In this document: positions 5,724 through 12,983 of the stretch, in pieces
Numbering within the stretch: the first letter of the stretch is position 1
Layout: every line of letters begins with the position of its first letter
Source of the DNA: JAVZGQ01 sp038998365
Lineage (GTDB): Archaea > Aenigmatarchaeota > Aenigmatarchaeia > CG10238-14 > SCSR01
Direction: 5' to 3'
NCBI GenBank assembly: GCA_038998365.1
Contig: JAVZHJ010000017.1
Coordinates: 1-15,171, forward strand
DNA length: 15,171 bases
Made by a program: the position numbers and the translations under genes
Notes under the pieces: generated by a model
Told to the model about the DNA's origin: nothing
Database searches by the model: none
Seen by the model: the letters and a program-made list of their open reading frames with translations, nothing else

Positions 5724-7592
5724 ATGATTGAAGGAGAGGTAGAAGAGATTCTCAATAAAGCAGGTGTAAAAGAAGTAAGACTTGAAGTTCCAAAAGTGAA
5801 AGAATTTGGTGATATAGCCTTTCCTTGTTTTGATCTAGCGAAACAGAAAAAGCAGAATCCACAAAAAATTGCAGAAGAAATTGTAAGAAATATAAAATTT
5901 CAAAAAAAAAATTTCATTGAAAAAATTGAAGCAAAATCAGGATATGTAAACTTTTTCTTTGACTGGAAAAAAATTTCAGCATGGATTTTAAAAAAAATTC
6001 TGAGTGAGGGAGAAAAATATGGTAAGCCAATTAAAATTGAGAAGAAAAAAATTATGATTGAACATACCAGCACAAATCCAAACAAAGCTTTACACATAGG
6101 ACACATACGGAACAGTTGTTTGGGCGATTGTCTGGCAAGGATCTTAAGTTTTTATGGGCATGATGTTATAGTAGCAAACTACATTGATGATAGTGGAGCT
6201 CAGATTGCTGATGTTATAGTTGGTTTCAAATTTCTAAACATTCCTCTTCAAACAGAAAAAAAGTTTGATCAATATTGTGGTGATGAAGTTTATGTTAAAG
6301 TAAATAAACTTTACGAAACTAATCCTGAAATCTTGGAAAAAAGGAAGTTTGTAATTAAAAAGATAGAGGAGGGGAATAACGAAATTGCTAAATTTTCGGA
6401 CGAGATTGTTCATAAAATTTTATTAGAACAACTGAAAACTTGCTGGAGACTTAATATTTTTTATGATTTAGTCAATAAGGAAACTGATATCATTCGTTCA
6501 AAATTGTGGGAGAAAGCATTTAATGCACTGAAAAGAAAGAGTTTTATTTATTTTGCAACTAAAGGCGAAAAAGCAGGCTGCTGGATGTTCAAACTTTCTG
6601 ATCTTAACGAATTTAAAAAATTGAAAGAGCCTGATGTAACTCTAGTAAGATCTGACGGGACTGTTGTCTATGTTGGTAAGGATATAGCTTATGCGATGTG
6701 GAAACATGGTTTGTTGAAACAAGATTTCAAATACAAAAAGTTTGTTGTCCAACCAAATAAGAAAATTCTCTGGTCCACAACATCAGAAGAAGGAGAAAGT
6801 AAACACCCAAGTTTCAAAAATGTTGATATTTCAATTAATGTTATTGATGTTAGACAGTCCCATTATCAAAATGTGGTTAAATCTGTTTTGAATATAATTT
6901 CAAAGAAAACCAAAAATTATATTCACTATGCTTATGAAGTTGTATCTTTGAGTTCCAAGACTGCTAATCAGCTTGGAATACCTCTTGAAAAGAAAATCAT
7001 TCATATGGCAGGAAGAAAAGGTTGGTTTATCAATGCTGACACAGTTCTAGATGCTTTATTTAAAAAAGCTTTGGGAGAAACAAAGAAGAGGAACCTGAGT
7101 ATGAGTGAAGTTGAATTGAGGGAAATTGCAGAAAAAATAGCAGTCTCTAGCTTGAGATACGACTTAGTAAAAGTTTCCCCAGAAAAAATCATCGTTTTTG
7201 ATTTAGACGAAGCACTAAGACTTCAAGGCAATACAGGACCATATTTACAATATGCTTATACAAGATGTCACAACATTCTAAAGAAAGCTGATAAATGGAA
7301 ACCAGAATTTTCTGTAGATAAAATATCAATAGAAGAAAAAAATCTTTTAAAATCTTTAATGGAATTTCCTGAGATAGTAGAAAGATCCGCAAAGGATTTA
7401 AAACCACATTATATTGCCAATTATGCTTACAACCTTGCCACAATTTTTGACAGATTCTATGAAGCTTGTCCCGTGCTTAAAGCCGAGACAGATGAGAAAA
7501 AGAATTTCAGGCTAACTTTGGTTGAAGCAACAAAGACTGTTTTGGGTAAAGCTCTTGAACTTCTAGGAATAGAAACCTTAGAAAAGATGTAA
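5724..7592 (+). CDS. argS: Arginyl-tRNA synthetase
   Basis: Class I aminoacyl-tRNA synthetase charging tRNA-Arg. The 622-residue protein starts with the short arginyl N-terminal (Add1) domain, about 1-80 (KEFGDIAFPCFDLAK). The Rossmann catalytic domain follows, with NPNKALHIGHIRN (HIGH at 124-127) and NYIDDSGAQ. The KMSKS-loop position is taken by MAGRKG at about 428-433, as in archaeal and eukaryotic ArgRS that lack a canonical KMSKS. The C-terminal DALR anticodon-binding domain begins at about 500 (LRLQGNTGPYLQYAYTR) and ends with LGKALELLGIE. The full length is present and no break is seen. No ribosome-binding site precedes the ATG. A run of six T at 7610-7615 after the stop may end transcription. 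Confidence 0.97.
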   Translation: MIEGEVEEILNKAGVKEVRLEVPKVKEFGDIAFPCFDLAKQKKQNPQKIAEEIVRNIKFQKKNFIEKIEAKSGYVNFFFDWKKISAWILKKILSEGEKYGKPIKIEKKKIMIEHTSTNPNKALHIGHIRNSCLGDCLARILSFYGHDVIVANYIDDSGAQIADVIVGFKFLNIPLQTEKKFDQYCGDEVYVKVNKLYETNPEILEKRKFVIKKIEEGNNEIAKFSDEIVHKILLEQLKTCWRLNIFYDLVNKETDIIRSKLWEKAFNALKRKSFIYFATKGEKAGCWMFKLSDLNEFKKLKEPDVTLVRSDGTVVYVGKDIAYAMWKHGLLKQDFKYKKFVVQPNKKILWSTTSEEGESKHPSFKNVDISINVIDVRQSHYQNVVKSVLNIISKKTKNYIHYAYEVVSLSSKTANQLGIPLEKKIIHMAGRKGWFINADTVLDALFKKALGETKKRNLSMSEVELREIAEKIAVSSLRYDLVKVSPEKIIVFDLDEALRLQGNTGPYLQYAYTRCHNILKKADKWKPEFSVDKISIEEKNLLKSLMEFPEIVERSAKDLKPHYIANYAYNLATIFDRFYEACPVLKAETDEKKNFRLTLVEATKTVLGKALELLGIETLEKM

Positions 7593-7703
7593 TTATAACC
7601 CAATATAAATTTTTTAAAAAGATCTGAATCTTCAGTCTTCATATTTTTTAAAATATTTTGACATTTGATTTGTATTATTTTTGATTTGATATTAATCGTG
7701 TAG

Positions 7704-7838
7704 TTATTTCCTAATTTCGTCTAAAGTTTTTTCTATTGTTCTCAAGTTGGGCAATAAATAAACAAAGCACAGCTCCCCCTCTTTAAGTCTGAACAGCCAA
7801 TCTAGCGATGGTAAAAAACAGCAAATGCTGTAGAAAAA
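7704..7838 (-). pseudogene. Possible remnant of a protein gene (45 codons, no start)
   Basis: One minus-strand frame is open from 7838 to a TAA at 7706-7704. It ends DWLFRLKEGELCFVYLLPNL followed by RTIEKTLDEIRK, which reads like real protein: amphipathic, with a Pro-Asn turn and a charged terminal helix. The pattern resembles the end of a Rossmann methyltransferase of the tRNA m1A type, but that is a weak impression. No start codon in context is seen, and a stop closes the frame just upstream. In such AT-rich DNA a 45-codon open frame can arise by chance. Confidence 0.25.
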
Positions 7839-7893
7839 TTAAAGAAAGAATATTCTTTCTTGATAACAGGCCAAAACAAGCGTAAGTATGCTT
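7818..7893. repeat. Three adjacent short-loop palindromes
   Basis: Within 76 bp lie three inverted repeats. ACAGCA-AA-TGCTGT is at 7818-7831. AAGAAAGAATATTCTTTCTT (7842-7861) is a perfect 20-bp palindrome. AAGCGTA-AG-TATGCTT is at 7878-7893, 7 bp with one G-T pair. Their arms differ, so they are not copies of one site. They lie between argS and the primase-like gene, in a stretch without convincing genes. Regulatory sites, RNA hairpins or an origin-type element are all possible. Confidence 0.5.
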
Positions 7894-7906
7894 TTCTTTA
7901 CTTTTT

Positions 7907-8011
7907 ATGACTATAAGTGAAATAGATTTTTCAGAAATACCAAAAGGTAAAATTAATGTAAATGATTATGAATACTTAATGGATAGGTTAAATCAATCTT
8001 TAATTTATTGA
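7907..8011 (+). CDS. Possible 34-residue small ORF upstream of the primase gene
   Basis: ATG to TGA, encoding an acidic peptide that starts MTISEIDFSEIPKGK and ends DRLNQSLIY. It is in the same frame as the downstream primase-like gene but separated by several stops. No ribosome-binding site is seen. It may be a true small protein, a vestige of a longer N-terminus, or chance. I do not recognise it. The rest of the 7593-8074 gap holds a T-run after argS, an AT palindrome at 7641-7656 and nothing else I can name. Confidence 0.2.
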   Translation: MTISEIDFSEIPKGKINVNDYEYLMDRLNQSLIY

Positions 8012-8074
8012 TATTTAAGCATTCAATAAAAGATAACAAATTAACTGAATATATGATAATTAATAGGGAATAAA

Positions 8075-9580
8075 TTGAAGGCTAGAATTTTTAAAAAAGA
8101 GCCTGAGAAGAGATTTGATCTAGAAAAATTAATTTCTCAGTTATATGATAATATCTATGAATTTAGACGAGGTAAGAAAAATAGTAATGAGTTTAAATAT
8201 AATATAGAATTTCTCATAGCTTTTGATAGAAAAAATATGGAAATCGTGAATAAAGTAAGAGATAGTTTATATAAAATATTTACCCCATATTTCTTAGGTA
8301 GAAAAAAGTCTGGTAGGCAAGAGATTCCACTACAAGTTTCATTGGAAGCAGACGAAAAAAATTTATTTTTACCTATTTCTTTTAAAAGTTCTTACACAGG
8401 AAGTTTTAATAGATTTGTGAAAAATATGACGACCGAAATTTCTGCTCTTTTGCTTCCAGAAGATTTAAGTTGGAATGTTGAAAATAAATTAAAACTCAGC
8501 ATTAGTATGGTCAATATAGAAAAGGTAATTTACAATTCATCAATACCAGAAACTGATAGGTTTTCAGCTTTTGATATGAGAGTTGACAAAAAGAGGCTAT
8601 TGGAATATTATTCTAAACCCATAGTTCAAGAAGTTATTAAGAAATTTTGCAAAGATAGATATGTTAGGATTAAATGGGCAAAAGGATGTGAAAAACCAAA
8701 GATGAGAATGTGGCTTAAATATAAAAAAGAGCTTTTACCACCCCCAGAAAAACATGAAGATTTTGTAAAATATGTTAATGAATATAATATGATGCAGATC
8801 TATACTTCAGTTGATAGGAGAGAAGAGAATTTTCCTTCAATTTTTGTGATTGAGACTGACATAGGAGATATGCTAAAGATAATAGATTTAAAACTTGCAC
8901 ATACCCTTTCTTTCGAAATAATATCTAAGATTTTGAATTTCTTTAATAATTATGGAATTGAATGTTGTGTACATCTTTCTGGGAATAGGAGTTTTCATTT
9001 ATGGACAAGTGGTTTAGAAAAGATAACAAAAAGTTATGAAGAAATTTTGAATTCAATGGATATAGAAGATGAAAAACTAAATAGTGTTTATGGAAATCTC
9101 AGAATATTAGGTAAGGCTGTGGTTACACACCTTGTGAGAAAGATGCCATACAGAATCAGAAAAAAATTCACGATTGAAAGAGAAAATGCTTTATCAAGGA
9201 ATTACAAGATACTTGTAGATATTTTGAGTTCCGAGAAATGTGCTGTTGGTTGTCCACTGAGCTTGCATACATCTTCGGGTCTAGTATATACAAGACCTTC
9301 AGTAAAAGGTTTAAGCTATTATTTTAGGAAATATGAGAATTATAGAAAATGGTGTGAGCCAAATTTTGCTGCGGGTTATGCTGAAAAGTACCCACAAATT
9401 TATTCTGAAATCGTGCCTTTAGTTGGTAGAGAAAAATTTGAGAAAATGTCAGAAGATTTGAAAAAGGAAATTATACTCGTTCTCCATACGAGTAAAAAAG
9501 ATCCAAATGTTACCCCAGATTATTCTTTTTTCGTTCCAGATTACCAATTAGAAAAAATTTGTAGGAGATATTTAAATTAA
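8075..9580 (+). CDS. PriS-like archaeo-eukaryotic primase with N-terminal extension
   Basis: This is a putative primase/polymerase of the AEP superfamily, which makes RNA or DNA primers. The conserved part starts at about 165. YYSKPIVQEVIKKF (178-191) resembles the N-terminus of archaeal PriS. IETDIGD at 259-265 sits at the catalytic acidic motif, though the usual DxD reads ETD. SGNRSFH at 302-308 matches the SGxRGxH motif. CPLSLHTSSGL at 393-403 matches the RxPxSLHxxxGL block. Residues 1-165 match nothing I recognise and make the protein (501 aa) much longer than typical PriS (about 350). The cysteines (192, 205, 297, 298, 389, 393, 427, 496) show no clear PriL iron-sulfur pattern. The start is TTG, and the next in-frame ATG would lose 54 residues. 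The stop overlaps that of rpoK. AEP membership is fairly confident; being the replicative primase is inference. Confidence 0.72.
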   Translation: MKARIFKKEPEKRFDLEKLISQLYDNIYEFRRGKKNSNEFKYNIEFLIAFDRKNMEIVNKVRDSLYKIFTPYFLGRKKSGRQEIPLQVSLEADEKNLFLPISFKSSYTGSFNRFVKNMTTEISALLLPEDLSWNVENKLKLSISMVNIEKVIYNSSIPETDRFSAFDMRVDKKRLLEYYSKPIVQEVIKKFCKDRYVRIKWAKGCEKPKMRMWLKYKKELLPPPEKHEDFVKYVNEYNMMQIYTSVDRREENFPSIFVIETDIGDMLKIIDLKLAHTLSFEIISKILNFFNNYGIECCVHLSGNRSFHLWTSGLEKITKSYEEILNSMDIEDEKLNSVYGNLRILGKAVVTHLVRKMPYRIRKKFTIERENALSRNYKILVDILSSEKCAVGCPLSLHTSSGLVYTRPSVKGLSYYFRKYENYRKWCEPNFAAGYAEKYPQIYSEIVPLVGREKFEKMSEDLKKEIILVLHTSKKDPNVTPDYSFFVPDYQLEKICRRYLN

Positions 9581-9864
9581 ATATTTCCGCCGTGCTCCTC
9601 AATCCAATTTTCCATTGCTTTTTTGATGTTGATTATCATTTCTTCCCCACTCGGTAGCTTTCTTTTTACAGTTATTGGCACTACTTTTTCTTTGAATTCA
9701 GCTTTTGCGATTTCAACTGGCTCGGTCGCGTCAGTTTTAACTAGGACTGGTGCACCTAAGGAAATTTGCAGAGCTCTCGCACCAAGTATCCTTGCAAATT
9801 CAAACCTTGTTAATCTGTCAACAGGCCATATCATCCTATCATCTTTCAGAATTTTTTTCACCAC
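9577..9864 (-). CDS. rpoK: RNA polymerase subunit K (Rpb6/omega homologue)
   Basis: RpoK is the archaeal counterpart of eukaryotic Rpb6 and bacterial omega and helps assemble and stabilise RNA polymerase. The 95-residue product carries the signature LTRFEFARILGARALQISLG (about 18-37), then APVLVK, and the C-terminal PITVKRKLPSGEEM. The start used is GTG at 9864, adjoining a second GTG. A start at the ATG of codon 11 (MIWPVDRLTRFE) is also consistent with the family, whose N-terminus varies. The gene follows rpoN on the same strand after 40 nt, the usual archaeal neighbour. Its stop codon overlaps the stop of the convergent primase-like gene. Confidence 0.93.
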   Translation of the reverse strand: MVKKILKDDRMIWPVDRLTRFEFARILGARALQISLGAPVLVKTDATEPVEIAKAEFKEKVVPITVKRKLPSGEEMIINIKKAMENWIEEHGGNI

Positions 9865-9904
9865 CGGTATGTAAATATTTTTTAAACTTTGTGGTTAAAA
9901 AATC

Positions 9905-10099
9905 TTATGGTTTGAATTTGTTCACATCTTCTAGTAAATCTATGGTACCTAAAAACACTTGCCTACAACAGTAGCGCTTCACACCAAGTTCATCCAAGAC
10001 TCTTCCCGGATCTTCACCAGAATCTCTCCTTTTTTTGAACTCTTCCCATAAATGCCCAATAGGCTTGCCACAGGTGAAGCACCTGACTGGAATAATCAT
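9905..10099 (-). CDS. rpoN: RNA polymerase subunit N (Rpb10 homologue)
   Basis: A 64-residue zinc-bundle subunit of archaeal RNA polymerase, at the RpoD-RpoL-RpoN assembly platform. The CFTCGKPIG motif at 7-15 and RYCCRQ near 42-47 give the CxxC and CC zinc ligands, and MIIPVRCFTCGK is the invariant family start. Length and motifs are complete. GGGG at 10108-10105, five bases before the ATG and directly after the manB stop, is a plausible ribosome-binding site. The gene is co-directional with the mutase upstream (10 nt) and rpoK downstream. Confidence 0.97.
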   Translation of the reverse strand: MIIPVRCFTCGKPIGHLWEEFKKRRDSGEDPGRVLDELGVKRYCCRQVFLGTIDLLEDVNKFKP

Positions 10100-10109
10100 A
10101 ATTTCCCCT

Positions 10110-11483
10110 TCAATTTACCTTATCTAAACATATATTTATTTCTTTCTTTACAAGCTTTCTTGCAAAACTTAAAATTTCTTTTAGTGTTTTCTTGTCTTTT
10201 GCCTCAACTACAATTCTTATAACAGGCTCTGTTATTGAAGCCCTTATCAAAAACCATCCATTTTCAGTGAAAGCTTTTATACCATCTAGCTCATTAGTTT
10301 TAAAACCAAGTTTATGAATTTCTTTTTTTACATTTTCCACAACCTTGAGCTTGATTTCGTCTTTACAATTCAAAGCTTCTTCTTTGCTTGGAGGCCAAGT
10401 GATTGAATCAACAATTTGTGAAAAGCTCTTACCGCTTTCAGAGAGCACTTCGGCAACTTTTAGGGTTGCAAAAACAGCATCATCAAAGCCATTTAGTTCT
10501 TGAAAGTAAAAGTGTGAACTTTTCTCAAAACCAAAATCAATATTTTCTTTTCTCATCATTTGTTGAAGAAAAGCATGGCCTCTTCTACTTGTTTTTAGAG
10601 TGGCTTTACTTCTTATGTATTTTTCTAAAACAGAAGAGCAGCTAACTTCATCTAAAATTTTTGGACAATTTTTCTTTTTGAAAATTTTTTCCAAAATAAT
10701 CACGGCTACTTTATCTCCAGACATAGCTCTACCCTTTTCATCAACGAAAGCAGCCCTATCTGCATCACCATCATAGCAAACACCAAAATCAGCTTTAGTT
10801 TCTTTTACCACCTTTTTCAATTCTTTCAAATTTTCTTCCTCCACATTTGGGCCATGAGCAGGAAATTTACCATCAGTTTTGGCATTTAACACGACAGCTC
10901 TTTGTCTAAGTTTTTCAAGAAGTTTGGGGATAATTAAGGCAGCACATCCGTTAGAACAATCCACAGCTATTTTTAGCTTTTTCTTGATCTTAATTTTTGA
11001 AGAAATGAAGCCCATGTAATCTTTTAGGATGTTGAGCTTCTTTACTTTACCCATAATTTTGGCTTTTCTAAATTCTTCTTTTTCTATTTTTTCTTTAAGC
11101 TTGTCCATTCCTTCCCCAACAATCAAAGACTTTATTCCTTTGTATATATGAAAACCATTCCATTCTGGAGGATTGTGTGAGGCCGTGATCATTATACCAC
11201 CGTCAAACTTGTAGAAATAAAGAGAAAAATAAAAGGCTGGCGTAGTCACTATACCAATATCTACAACATTACAGCCTGTAGAAGTTAAACCTCTGATTAA
11301 AGAGTTTCTCAAGCTTTTGCTGCTTAGTCTTACGTCTCTTCCAACAACGACATTTTTTCTTTCTCCAAGAAGAGTTCCAAAACCTTTTCCAATTTTTTCT
11401 GCTATGTCATCTGTTAAATCTTTACCGTATATACCTCTTATGTCATTTGGTCTGAAGATGCTTTCATTGACTTTAGGTTTCAT
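10110..11483 (-). CDS. manB: Phosphomannomutase / phosphoglucomutase
   Basis: This alpha-D-phosphohexomutase interconverts hexose 6- and 1-phosphates (mannose and/or glucose), supplying sugar nucleotides for glycans or glucan. The 457-residue protein has four expected parts. The phosphoserine loop is TASHNPPEWNG (about 100-110, catalytic Ser 102), and the Mg site is DGDADR (238-243). The sugar-binding loop FEKSSHFYF (near 318-326) corresponds to the family's GEmSGH and has lost its first glycine. The C-terminal phosphate clamp is RASITEPVIRIVVEA. The N-terminal FRPNDIRGIYG is typical. It sits between the uS9 gene and rpoN, which are normally adjacent in archaea. The two glycosyltransferases about 1.5 kb upstream fit a sugar-metabolism role. 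Mannose versus glucose preference cannot be read from sequence. Confidence 0.93.
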   Translation of the reverse strand: MKPKVNESIFRPNDIRGIYGKDLTDDIAEKIGKGFGTLLGERKNVVVGRDVRLSSKSLRNSLIRGLTSTGCNVVDIGIVTTPAFYFSLYFYKFDGGIMITASHNPPEWNGFHIYKGIKSLIVGEGMDKLKEKIEKEEFRKAKIMGKVKKLNILKDYMGFISSKIKIKKKLKIAVDCSNGCAALIIPKLLEKLRQRAVVLNAKTDGKFPAHGPNVEEENLKELKKVVKETKADFGVCYDGDADRAAFVDEKGRAMSGDKVAVIILEKIFKKKNCPKILDEVSCSSVLEKYIRSKATLKTSRRGHAFLQQMMRKENIDFGFEKSSHFYFQELNGFDDAVFATLKVAEVLSESGKSFSQIVDSITWPPSKEEALNCKDEIKLKVVENVKKEIHKLGFKTNELDGIKAFTENGWFLIRASITEPVIRIVVEAKDKKTLKEILSFARKLVKKEINICLDKVN

Positions 11484-11707
11484 CTCAATAAATTATTTTG
11501 AGTTTTGAATTAATTATTTTATTAGAACTTGAATTTTCAAAAAATTGATTACATACCATAAGCCAATAATTTTTATATTTTCCTCAGCCAATATACTTCT
11601 CTCTATCTTATGTAGAGATGGACAACAAACGTATTAAAAAGTAATATATAAAAATTTAGAACCCAGTGTATTTATAATAAAAAACTAATCAAATTTTAAC
11701 TAATTTC
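11484..11707 (-). promoter_or_regulatory. Intergenic region with manB promoter candidates
   Basis: This 224-nt AT-rich gap between uS9 and manB has no coding signal. On the minus strand AAATATAAAA lies near 11580-11571, and TAATAAAATAATT near 11524-11512, 30-40 bases before the manB start. Either could be a TATA box. A 6-bp hairpin TCTCTA/TAGAGA occupies 11600-11618. The gap separates the uS9 operon from manB-rpoN-rpoK and suggests a new transcription start for the latter. Confidence 0.35.
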
Positions 11708-12136
11708 TTATCTCTTTGATCGTTGGCGGTGCCTTCTAGAACCACGTTTTGAAGACCCTCTCCCACTTCCATGATGAGGTTCAGTTCTTCTGAAATCAAA
11801 AACAAGCAAATTCCTATCATAATTCAAAAATTTCTCTTCGAGTTCTTTGTTCTTAAAAAATTCTACCAAACCTCTTGCAATAGCTGCCCTCACAGCTTCT
11901 GTTTGTCCCGTGGTGCCACCACCTTTAACATTAACATAAAAATCAAGTTTAGCACCTAAATCTTCGGCTAAAAGTAAAGGCTCTTTTACTCTAAGTTTCA
12001 TATATTCGTTCCCCCAAATTTCTAAAGGCTTAGAATTAATCATAATTTTACCAGTGCCAGGAACGATTTTAGCTCTAGCTATCGCTCTCTTCCTTTTACC
12101 AACAGTGAAAACAAGTTTTGCCTTTTCTTTCTTCAT
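11708..12136 (-). CDS. rps9: 30S ribosomal protein uS9
   Basis: A small-subunit protein whose C-terminal tail reaches the P-site tRNA. The 142-residue product shows VGKRKRAIARAKIVPGTGKI (12-31), the central GGGTTGQTEAVRAAIARGL, and a basic tail ending RRHRQRSKR. The last residues SKR are the conserved end that contacts tRNA. The length is a little over the usual archaeal 130-135 because of the N-terminus (MKKEKAK) and the Gly/Ser-rich tail linker. In most archaea uL13 precedes it and rpoN follows. Here a MinD-like gene lies 31 nt upstream and manB intervenes before rpoN. No strong ribosome-binding site is seen. Confidence 0.97.
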   Translation of the reverse strand: MKKEKAKLVFTVGKRKRAIARAKIVPGTGKIMINSKPLEIWGNEYMKLRVKEPLLLAEDLGAKLDFYVNVKGGGTTGQTEAVRAAIARGLVEFFKNKELEEKFLNYDRNLLVFDFRRTEPHHGSGRGSSKRGSRRHRQRSKR

Positions 12137-12167
12137 ATTCTCAGAATCTCAATTTATCTTTTCATTT

Positions 12168-12980
12168 TTAAATCTTTTCTATCAACAGCTCTGGTTTGAG
12201 CTTAGGCCTCCTCAGTAAAAACTTGTTCCTCAAGTTCAAAATAAGCTTTGAAAAAGCACTTGGCTTCTTTTCTTCAATCTCCTCTCCTATAAGTTTACCA
12301 GCAAGTCTTTTTAATTCTAGGCTTGAAGGTGAATATGGGTTGAAATAAATAACAGGCTTTCCAAAAGATAAGGCCACACCAACATTTTCGTCATATGGAA
12401 TTTTTGCCAATATAGGAAGTTTTGTGATCTCTTCCACTTCTTCTCTCCTCATTTCATGTGGAAGGCTTTTGACCATGTTTAAAACTATACCTAATTGAGT
12501 CAAACCAAGGCTTTTAGCCACTTTTTGACATTTGGCCACATCTATTACAGAATTTAAATATGGCACGGCAACAAAAAGGATTTCTTGCGCTGCTGTCAAG
12601 ACACTTAGAGCTTCCTTACCAAGACCAGGAGCAGAATCCAACAAAATGAAATCGGCCTCTATTCCCCTAATTACCTCTTTCAAATTTTCAACATCAACCC
12701 CAAAAAGATCTTGAACTTTTAAGCTTGCAGGAATTATACCTATACCTTCTTTAAAGAATATAGTCTCTTCTATCGAGCTTCTACCAGCTAATACATCATT
12801 TAAGCTTTTTGGATAAAAATGAAAGTCAAAGAGGAAGCCTAAATGTGAAGTTGTTATGTTGCAGTCAACAACCATAACTTTTTTCCCTAGTTTGGATAGA
12901 GCAAAAGCAAGATTTGCAGTAACTGTTGTTTTACCAACACCTCCTTTCCCAGAAACTATCCCAATTATCCTTGCCATCAA
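12168..12980 (-). CDS. MinD/ParA-family ATPase
   Basis: A deviant-Walker P-loop ATPase of the MinD type (270 aa), a family of membrane- or DNA-associated spatial organisers. IGIVSGKGGVGKTTVTANLA holds the Walker A with both lysines (K12 and K17). VMVVDCN (35-41) is the A' region, and FILLDSAPG (111-119) the Walker B/DxAPG. The C-terminal part, SAFSKLILNLRNKFLLRR (about 241-258), is basic and amphipathic and could be a membrane-targeting helix like that of MinD. No MinC, MinE or ParB partner is visible. The start is ATG ATG, and either codon is possible. It lies 3 nt after the GT4 gene and 31 nt before uS9, so is likely co-transcribed. The role in this organism is unknown. Confidence 0.88.
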   Translation of the reverse strand: MMARIIGIVSGKGGVGKTTVTANLAFALSKLGKKVMVVDCNITTSHLGFLFDFHFYPKSLNDVLAGRSSIEETIFFKEGIGIIPASLKVQDLFGVDVENLKEVIRGIEADFILLDSAPGLGKEALSVLTAAQEILFVAVPYLNSVIDVAKCQKVAKSLGLTQLGIVLNMVKSLPHEMRREEVEEITKLPILAKIPYDENVGVALSFGKPVIYFNPYSPSSLELKRLAGKLIGEEIEEKKPSAFSKLILNLRNKFLLRRPKLKPELLIEKI

Positions 12981-12983
12981 TTA

